A stretch of DNA of 64,000 nt from Candidatus Sulfotelmatobacter sp. (GTDB lineage Bacteria > Acidobacteriota > Terriglobia > Terriglobales > Acidobacteriaceae). Shown one piece after another: positions 58,391-64,000 of the stretch (the stretch's first letter is position 1; each line of letters begins with the position of its first letter). The translations under genes and the position numbers were made by a program. The stretch is taken from assembly GCA_036500765.1 (NCBI GenBank), contig DASYBM010000004.1:1178001-1242000 (forward strand). The letters are read 5' to 3'. A model generated the notes under the pieces. It was not told where the DNA came from and made no database searches. It saw only the letters and a program-made list of their open reading frames with translations.

Positions 58391-60400
58391 TCAATGGCCT
58401 TTCTTCGCCGGCTTCGGCGCCTCGGAAGCCTTGGGCGCAGGCGTAGGCCTGGGCGCGGGCGCTGGACGCGCTTCGTGCCATTGATTGAACTTCTGCTCCT
58501 GCTGCTGTTCCTGTTGCGGATTGCGCTCCTGCACGGGCGGAGCAGGCCGCACCAGGGGATGCGTCGATTGCACCGGCGGCTGTGTTTGCTGCGACTGCGG
58601 CGGATGGAAACCGCTCGCCGGCTGCGTAGCGCGATTCTCCCGTGGCTGCGGATTTCTCTCTTCGGGCTGCGAACTCCCCTGCATCTCGTAGGTCCGCGGC
58701 TGCGTCTGCGGCATTTGCCGTACCTGCGAATTGCCGTTGGAGCTGCTCTGCGGAGTAAACGGCCGGAAGCCCTGCTGGTTCCCCGAACTCGACGGCTGTG
58801 CGCTTCCGTTCTGATATCCGACTTGATTCGCGACAGCGGGTTGCGCCGCGCCTATCGGACGAACCAAGACCCGCTGATTCTCGTGCTCATTCAAATGTCC
58901 GCCCGCTTGAGCCTGACGTTGCTCGATCGGCCATGGAGGCGGAGGCGGTGTACGGACCGCCACCACCGCTCGAGTCACTACCGCCGCCGGAGGACGCACC
59001 GAAACGGGGTGTCCCGCGCCAGTCACGCTGCTGCGGATCGGCTCGGCAGCCACAACGTGCGTTACCGGCGCAACGGCCAGTTCATGCGCGTCTACTCGCA
59101 TCACATTCCCCGCCACGGGTCGCGCGTTTACGAACGTGTCATGCGAAACCACGGTCACGCCGTTGTTCACATGTTGGTTCACGTACGTGACGTTATTGAT
59201 TGTCGTGCTGTGCTTGACGATCACCGTGTTGTAAATCTTCGTGACCTCGGTGATATTCACCGACGTGTTGGTCAAGTTCACGTTATTCACATAAGCGCGG
59301 CTGACGCGGTAGCCCGGAAGATAGACTTCTCCCGGCGCTAGCGGGAACCATCCCACGCCGACGCCGGCGGAGAAGCGGAAACTCGCGCCGCCGCCCACAA
59401 ACCCAACCAGGGCCGGCGCCCAAACTGGCCGCACCACAACCGGTCCCGGAACCCAGAACCATCCGTTATTGACGAAAGCCCAGCGTCCATAGTGGAACGG
59501 CGCGAATCCCCAGCGCTCATCTTCCACCCACGTCCAGCCCCACGGCCCAACGTAAGCCCAATGGCCGAAGCGATACGGGGCCCATCCCGCAGCCATAACG
59601 CGGGGCCGCCAGCAGGGGCCGTAGCCGGCGACATAACTCCAGTCGCCGTTGTCATCGAGATCTTCGTAGCCGGTCATTTCGCGGGAAACATAATTCGCCG
59701 AGTCAGCGCCGTCTTCGTGACCGTCGCGATCGAATGCCCACGCATCGAAATCGTCGCTGCGAGGAATCTGGCTGAGATCGTAGTCGACGTGATCCTGATT
59801 GCCGGTGAAAGTCGCGGACTGTCCAGCGATCACCGTGTAGGTATAACCGCCACCCGTGACCCGGCCCCGGCCATGCCAGACGTCGGCAACTGTCTGAGTG
59901 CCGTCTTCACTCACATCCACGCGATACTCGCCGGGCTGCAAAAGGCTGAACGCGAGATTCGGCGTATCGACCTCGTAGGCGTCGTCGTCATCGACGTGGC
60001 GCACGCGCAGAATAATCGACCCCTGCGCCAGACGGATCTGGGTGGCGTGGTCGTCGAGTGCGAGAAAAGTGATTCCGGTCTTCGCGCTCATGCGAATCGC
60101 GGCCGATCCCACGTGCACTTCAGCGCGCGACTCCTCATCGGTCCAGAGGTCGTCGCCCGTTACCATCGGACGATTCGCGACGGCGGTGACCCAATCGTCT
60201 TCGCCGGCGGGTCGGAAAGAGACGGAACCCTGCATGAAGTTCAGCCGAGCGACACGCCCGGGAGGATCCTGATCCGGACTTTGATCCTGATCCTGAGTTT
60301 GATCGTCTGCATCTTGAGCTTTGACTAGAGTCGAAACATGCAAAAGAAATCCAAAGCTCCCCAGCAGAAGTATCCCGAACCACAACTTGCGTGATTTCAT
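58391..60400 (-). CDS. Exported FecR-domain/DUF6600 protein, Pro/Gln-rich tail (paralogue)
   Basis: 669 aa from ATG 60400; the frame is open to 60451. The signal peptide is about 1-27. A FecR-like domain (about 45-190) has ARLNFMQGSVSFRPAGEDDW and VHVGSAAIRMSAKTGITFLA. The DUF6600-like aromatic block (about 255-350) has GWAPYRFGHWAYVGPWGWTW and FAPFHYGRWAFVNNGWFWVPG. A beta-type region with repeated NNV/NVT words follows (NVNLTNTSVNITEVTKIYNT). The last 150 residues are Gln/Pro-rich and end KPAKKGH. Same layout as 50404-52974. Exported; function unknown, perhaps envelope or biofilm matrix. Confidence 0.8.
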   Translation of the reverse strand: MKSRKLWFGILLLGSFGFLLHVSTLVKAQDADDQTQDQDQSPDQDPPGRVARLNFMQGSVSFRPAGEDDWVTAVANRPMVTGDDLWTDEESRAEVHVGSAAIRMSAKTGITFLALDDHATQIRLAQGSIILRVRHVDDDDAYEVDTPNLAFSLLQPGEYRVDVSEDGTQTVADVWHGRGRVTGGGYTYTVIAGQSATFTGNQDHVDYDLSQIPRSDDFDAWAFDRDGHEDGADSANYVSREMTGYEDLDDNGDWSYVAGYGPCWRPRVMAAGWAPYRFGHWAYVGPWGWTWVEDERWGFAPFHYGRWAFVNNGWFWVPGPVVVRPVWAPALVGFVGGGASFRFSAGVGVGWFPLAPGEVYLPGYRVSRAYVNNVNLTNTSVNITEVTKIYNTVIVKHSTTINNVTYVNQHVNNGVTVVSHDTFVNARPVAGNVMRVDAHELAVAPVTHVVAAEPIRSSVTGAGHPVSVRPPAAVVTRAVVAVRTPPPPPWPIEQRQAQAGGHLNEHENQRVLVRPIGAAQPAVANQVGYQNGSAQPSSSGNQQGFRPFTPQSSSNGNSQVRQMPQTQPRTYEMQGSSQPEERNPQPRENRATQPASGFHPPQSQQTQPPVQSTHPLVRPAPPVQERNPQQEQQQEQKFNQWHEARPAPAPRPTPAPKASEAPKPAKKGH

Positions 60401-60425
60401 TTTTTCGCCCCGGGCAACTCGAATT

Positions 60426-60457
60426 GATATGTCACTCAATTGGTATGTCACTCAATT
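60426..60457. repeat. 16-nt direct repeat just upstream of the second FecR gene
   Basis: GATATGTCACTCAATT (60426-60441) and GGTATGTCACTCAATT (60442-60457) are adjacent, with a degraded third unit beyond. They begin 26 nt upstream of the start codon, in promoter or leader position, and could be tandem regulator sites. Confidence 0.65.
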
Positions 60458-60623
60458 CGTATATCGTCATCTTAACGACAAGTGATTAAACTCAATAGAG
60501 ACTGTTTAGTTTCCTGGCGGAGGGAACTCGTTAGGAATGGAGGAGTTGGAAAAACGGAAGTCGTAGAAACGTTGCTTGCTACGTCTCTGTGGGCATCATT
60601 TCGTAATGCCGCGAGCCGCGAGC

Positions 60624-60648
60624 AGAGACATAGCCGAGCTATGTCTCT
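60624..60648. repeat. 11-bp perfect hairpin downstream of the peroxiredoxin gene
   Basis: AGAGACATAGC (60624-60634) and GCTATGTCTCT (60638-60648) with loop CGA, 16 nt beyond the peroxiredoxin stop. There is no U tract. It may be a dispersed repeat or a transcript-end stabiliser. Confidence 0.75.
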
Positions 60649-60663
60649 ACGGCGGCGATGTCG

Positions 60664-61239
60664 CTAGTTTTTCATCTTCGGCCGCTGGCAGGCATCGACG
60701 ATCTTCGTAGGATCGATGGCGTCCTTGTCCACCTGCTCTTCCACAATCCTTCCATCTTTGCCGATCAGGAAGTTCACGCGGCGCGGGGCCTGATATTCGT
60801 CTTTGTAGATGCCGTACTCGCGGGTCACTTTTCCGCCCCAGTCGCTCAGCAGGGGGAACGTCACTCCAATGGAATCGGCGAAGGCTTTGTTCGAGAACCA
60901 GCTATCCATGCTCACACCCAGGACCTGGGTGTCGGCCGCTTCCAGCGTTTTCAGATTCTGCTGGAAAGCTTTCATTTGTGCGGTTCAACCTCCGGTGAAG
61001 GCGAACACGAAGAACGCGACTACGACATTTTTCTTGCCGCGGTAATCGCTCAACTTCACGTCTTTCCGGTCGGTGCCATCGAAATATTTCAGCGTGAAAT
61101 CCGGCGCCATGTCGCCGACTTTGGGCATGCTGGAAACCTCCTTGTGCGTCTGCGCGAACGTTGGGGCTGCGGCGGCTATTACCAGAAACAAGCCTATTGC
61201 CAGAACCCCCATGCGTCTGTTGTGCATTGAACTTGCCAT
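60664..61239 (-). CDS. Secreted peroxiredoxin (AhpC/TSA), predicted selenoprotein with UGA at the peroxidatic position
   Basis: 192 codons from ATG 61239 (AGAGGATTCA upstream). The signal peptide is about 1-30. The body has [20 protein letters not shown] and [13 protein letters not shown](UGA)-TAQMKAF. Peroxiredoxins carry T-x-x-C-T/P here, so the in-frame TGA (60985-60987, codon 85) stands exactly at the peroxidatic Cys. The frame continues unchanged for 106 codons of peroxiredoxin sequence ([37 protein letters not shown]) to TAG. A SECIS-like hairpin follows the UGA. Standard gene callers would give two fragments, 60985-61239 and 60664-60975. A pseudogene is the alternative. One Cys near the C-terminus (DACQRP) could resolve. 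Confidence 0.8.
60938..60969 (-). promoter_or_regulatory. Candidate bacterial SECIS element
   Basis: On the minus strand, 15 nt after the UGA, GCUUUCCAGC (60969-60960) pairs with GCUGGAAGC (60946-60938): 7 continuous bp, one bulged U, then 2 bp. The 13-nt loop begins AG, so a G lies in its first two positions. The loop begins 25 nt after UGA, inside the 16-37 nt range known for bacterial SECIS. All features are seen directly; SelB binding is inferred. Confidence 0.65.
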
Positions 61240-61434
61240 TGAATCCTCTCGCTAGGCCGAATATGCAGGGTAATGCCCAGCATACATTGTGCTGGCCTGC
61301 TTGGTAAACCGGGAAGTACCTAAATGTTACGATCTGGCGCATTGCCCAAACCACCGGCAAGACAGTACAGTTCTGTTCAGGGCGGTGGCGGCAAAATCAG
61401 AACCGCACCGTACGCCCGGTCCTTGAAAGACGGA

Positions 61435-63261
61435 ATGAGTATTTCCACTCTGAACGACATCTTCTTTGCCGCGGTCGGGCGCAATCTCGACCGCATGATG
61501 CTGTATCGCGACGCAGGAAAGTGGATTGCGATTTCCTCCCGCGAATTCAGCCGCAATGTGGCCGGAACCGCGCGCACGCTGCACTCCTGGGGCATTCAGG
61601 CACAAGATCGCGTCGCCATTCTCAGCGAGAATCGGCCGGAGTGGTCCACGGCCGACATGGCGTGCCTGCTGCTCGGCGCCGTAACCGTACCGCTCTACAC
61701 CACCCTCACCGCCGAGCAGACGGCCTTCATGCTGAACGATTCTGGCTGCCGCGCGATTTTTCTGTCGTCAGTGCAGCAACTGCAAAAGATCTTGTCGATT
61801 CTGCCGCTAACGCAAATCGAAAAAATAGTAGTCATGGATGCTGTTGACTTCGCCGGCGATCTCGCCCCCTTCGCCGGCAAGTGCGTCACCATGGGCCACA
61901 TGATGCTACAAGGGCCGGAGCACCTCGACTCCGCCATGGAGACCAAAGCGCGGTCGATCGCCCCCGATGACTTGGCCACGATTGTTTACACCTCGGGAAC
62001 CACGGGAGCATCGAAGGGCGCGATGCTGACGCACGGCAACATCTCGTCCAATATTCAATGCTCGCTGCTGGGCTTCGACATGCGGCCGGGGCTCGTGAGC
62101 ATCTCGTTTCTGCCGCTCTGCCACATCACCGCGCGCCACCTGGATTTCGCGCTCATCTCGCACGGGGTCACGCTGGCCTATTGCCCATTTCTGGACCAAC
62201 TCGCGACGAGCCTGCTTGAGGTGCAGCCGACGATTTTTGTGGCCGTGCCGCGAGTGTATGAAAAGATTTATGCGCAGGCGGAGTTGAAAGCCAAAGGCCT
62301 GCCCAAGCGAGCGATCTACGACTGGGCGCTCGGCGTCGGAAAAGACCACAAGCCCGAAATTCTCGAGGGACGCACTCCCGCCTCGCGCAGTTGGAAACTG
62401 GCCAACCGGATTGTGTTTTCTAAAATTCGCGAAGGCATGGGCGGGCGCGTCGAGACTTTTATTTCCGGCGGCGCGCCGCTGGGCCGCGAACTCGCTGAGT
62501 GGTATGCGAACGTCGGCATTCGCATTCACGAAGGCTACGGCCTTACCGAGACTTCACCCGTCATCGCGCTGAACACGCCAACCCATCACCGCCTCGGCAC
62601 CGTGGGAAAAACCATGCCGAATCTCGAAGTGCGTATCGCCGAGGACGGCGAAATCCTGGTGCGTGGCCCGTCGATTTTCAAAGGCTATTGGAATCGTCCG
62701 GAAGAATCGAAAGCCGCTTTCGTTGATGGCCAGGTAAACGATGGGCAAGTAAATGATGGCTGGTTCAAGACCGGCGACATCGGCAACATCGATGCCGATG
62801 GATATCTTTCTGTGACCGATCGCAAGAAAGACCTGATCAAAACCTCCGGCGGAAAATTTATCGCGCCGCAGCCAATCGAGAATTCCCTGAAGCTGAATCC
62901 TCTGGTGGGGGTGGCGGCGATTCTCGGCGACCGGCGAAAATTTCCCGCGGTGATGGTGTCTCCTAACTTCGCCGCGCTGGAAGAGTGGGCGCGGGAAAAT
63001 AATATTTCGTTCACGTCACGCCCCGACCTGATTGCCAAGCCGCAGGTGCAGGCGCTCTACGAAGGCATCGTCGAGAGCATTAACGGGAATCTGGCGCGCT
63101 TCGAAAAGCTGAAGCGCGTACTGTTGGTGGCGGACGAATTCACCGTTGACAACGGCGTGCTGACACCCACCATGAAACTAAAACGACGGGTAATCGAAGA
63201 GCGCTACAAGCGGCAGATCGACGAGATGTATACGGAGGCGGAGGCCAGTGCCGTCCGCTAG
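61435..63261 (+). CDS. Long-chain acyl-CoA synthetase (AMP-binding, FadD15-like)
   Basis: 608 aa from ATG 61435, with AAAGACGGA upstream; the frame is open to 61324. It activates fatty acids to acyl-AMP and then acyl-CoA. Motifs are VYTSGTTGASKGAMLTH (P-loop), GYGLTETSPV, GWFKTGDIGNIDADGYL and DRKKDLIKTSGGKFIAPQPI, with a C-terminal mobile domain. Near residue 430 a short duplication gives VDGQVNDGQVNDGW (62725-62761), slightly longer than usual. It is divergent from the peroxiredoxin gene. Confidence 0.92.
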   Translation: MSISTLNDIFFAAVGRNLDRMMLYRDAGKWIAISSREFSRNVAGTARTLHSWGIQAQDRVAILSENRPEWSTADMACLLLGAVTVPLYTTLTAEQTAFMLNDSGCRAIFLSSVQQLQKILSILPLTQIEKIVVMDAVDFAGDLAPFAGKCVTMGHMMLQGPEHLDSAMETKARSIAPDDLATIVYTSGTTGASKGAMLTHGNISSNIQCSLLGFDMRPGLVSISFLPLCHITARHLDFALISHGVTLAYCPFLDQLATSLLEVQPTIFVAVPRVYEKIYAQAELKAKGLPKRAIYDWALGVGKDHKPEILEGRTPASRSWKLANRIVFSKIREGMGGRVETFISGGAPLGRELAEWYANVGIRIHEGYGLTETSPVIALNTPTHHRLGTVGKTMPNLEVRIAEDGEILVRGPSIFKGYWNRPEESKAAFVDGQVNDGQVNDGWFKTGDIGNIDADGYLSVTDRKKDLIKTSGGKFIAPQPIENSLKLNPLVGVAAILGDRRKFPAVMVSPNFAALEEWARENNISFTSRPDLIAKPQVQALYEGIVESINGNLARFEKLKRVLLVADEFTVDNGVLTPTMKLKRRVIEERYKRQIDEMYTEAEASAVR

Positions 63262-63340
63262 TCTCTGGAAACAACGCGTATGCATATCTTTCGAAGTCGC
63301 GCGCGAAGACGCTCCCCTATAGCCGAGAGGCTGCCGGCGC

Positions 63341-63353
63341 TACAATATACACA
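63341..63353 (+). promoter_or_regulatory. Possible -10 box directly before thiG (leaderless start?)
   Basis: TACAAT (63341-63346) lies seven bases before the A of the thiG ATG (63353). No purine-rich ribosome site is present. No good -35 hexamer at the expected distance (TATAGC at 63318). A leaderless mRNA is possible; evidence is weak. Confidence 0.3.
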
Positions 63354-64000
63354 TGTCGGACTCACTGATAATTGCCGGACGCGCTTTCCGCTCCCGTCTC
63401 ATCGTAGGCACGGGAAAGTACAAATCGTTTCAGGAAACGGCGCGAGCGCTCGACGCCAGCGGCGCGGAGATGGTGACCGTCGCGGTGCGCCGCGTGAATC
63501 TGGACCGTAACAAGGAATCGCTGCTCGACTACATCGACGCCAAGAAATATTTTCTGCTGCCGAACACCGCCGGATGCTACACGGCCGACGAGGCGATTCG
63601 TGCGGCTCGCCTCGGTCGCGAAGTTGGACTGTCGGATTGGGTGAAGCTGGAAGTCATTGGCGATCAGTCGACGCTCTATCCCGACGTACAGGCCACTCTC
63701 GAAGCTACGCGCGTGCTGGTAAAAGAAGGGTTCACGGTACTCCCTTACACTTCCGACGATATCGTTTTCGCCAAACGTCTGATCGACGCCGGGGCTGCGA
63801 CCATCATGCCGCTGGGCGCGCCCATCGGCAGCGGCATGGGCATTCAGAACCAGGCCCACATCCGCATCTTGCGGGAGATGATCACAGGCGTCCCGCTGAT
63901 TGTCGATGCTGGAGTCGGGACGGCATCAGATGCGGCGATCGCGATGGAACTTGGCGCTGACGCCGTGCTGATGAACACCGGCATAGCGAATGCTCAGGAT
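63353..64000 (+). CDS. thiG: Thiazole synthase (3' truncated by window)
   Basis: 216 codons from ATG 63353, open to the window end. It forms the thiazole phosphate ring of thiamine from deoxyxylulose phosphate, dehydroglycine and the ThiS thiocarboxylate. Motifs are [58 protein letters not shown] with the Schiff-base Lys, and [23 protein letters not shown]. This is the TIM barrel of ThiG. No TPP riboswitch core was found in the 91 nt upstream. Confidence 0.95.
   Translation, partial: MSDSLIIAGRAFRSRLIVGTGKYKSFQETARALDASGAEMVTVAVRRVNLDRNKESLLDYIDAKKYFLLPNTAGCYTADEAIRAARLGREVGLSDWVKLEVIGDQSTLYPDVQATLEATRVLVKEGFTVLPYTSDDIVFAKRLIDAGAATIMPLGAPIGSGMGIQNQAHIRILREMITGVPLIVDAGVGTASDAAIAMELGADAVLMNTGIANAQD

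Noticed and set aside
56993-59341. 782-codon plus-strand frame across the kinase and FecR genes
   Set aside because: Very Arg-rich composition and overlap with two well-supported genes on the other strand show it is a GC-driven antisense shadow.
63262-63352. TPP riboswitch upstream of thiG
   Set aside because: Only 91 nt are available and the conserved CUGAGA core and pyrophosphate-sensor arms are not seen.

Overview
The window looks like a chromosome segment of an Acidobacteriota bacterium, probably class Terriglobia. This is inferred from gene content and style, because there is no rRNA to settle it. GC is high. There is a very large TonB-dependent receptor with an N-terminal carboxypeptidase-regulatory domain, and a divergent wing-helix protein with a membrane anchor. 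Other lineage-typical genes are FtsX/MacB-type permeases, 'HAF' extracellular-repeat proteins, FecR/DUF6600 proteins, a PEP-CTERM protein and many small dispersed inverted repeats. No tRNA, rRNA, CRISPR array, integrase or transposase was seen.

Layout. 1-7778 is the 3' part of a complex I operon, nuoG(partial)-H-J-K-L-M-N, with nuoI absent between H and J. 7904-9610 holds a single Flp-type pilin, then a DAHP synthase gene preceded by what reads as a complete aromatic-amino-acid attenuator (leader peptide, antiterminator, terminator). 9845-21531 is a sugar-utilisation region: DeoR regulator plus PfkB kinase on +, and a TonB receptor, a second PfkB kinase and a GH36-like alpha-galactosidase lipoprotein on -. 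A transmembrane wing-helix regulator is divergent from the receptor, and a frameshifted ankyrin gene lies at the far end. 21671-26076 is housekeeping: TPR protein, YdcF-like protein, TsaC/Sua5 and a SpoU methylase. 26131-32838 has a hypothetical gene, two MacB/FtsX permeases, an HAF-repeat protein, and an aminotransferase-SDR pair whose SDR is interrupted by an in-frame TGA.

33188-39114 encodes two paralogous secreted beta-rich proteins, translationally coupled, followed by a probable pseudokinase fused through a membrane segment to a TonB-C-like domain. 39264-40755 has a TrmJ/TrmH-like methylase and a PEP-CTERM protein. 41165-46279 is a four-gene run: OmpR regulator, histidine kinase, outer-membrane barrel and cupredoxin-like protein. 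46463-54327 holds secreted and hypothetical proteins, including the first FecR/DUF6600 protein and a DUF899 protein. 54527-58186 has an alpha/beta hydrolase and an NtrC-type regulator with its kinase; the kinase start lies in a 14-nt tandem repeat. 58391-64000 has a second FecR/DUF6600 protein, a secreted peroxiredoxin with UGA at the peroxidatic position, an acyl-CoA synthetase and partial thiG.

The two most interesting signals are the peroxiredoxin at 60664-61239 and the leader at 8116-8270. In the peroxiredoxin the in-frame UGA sits exactly where the catalytic Cys belongs and is followed by a hairpin that fits bacterial SECIS rules, so it is a likely selenoprotein. The leader is a Phe/Tyr-rich peptide with mutually exclusive RNA hairpins ahead of the DAHP synthase gene.
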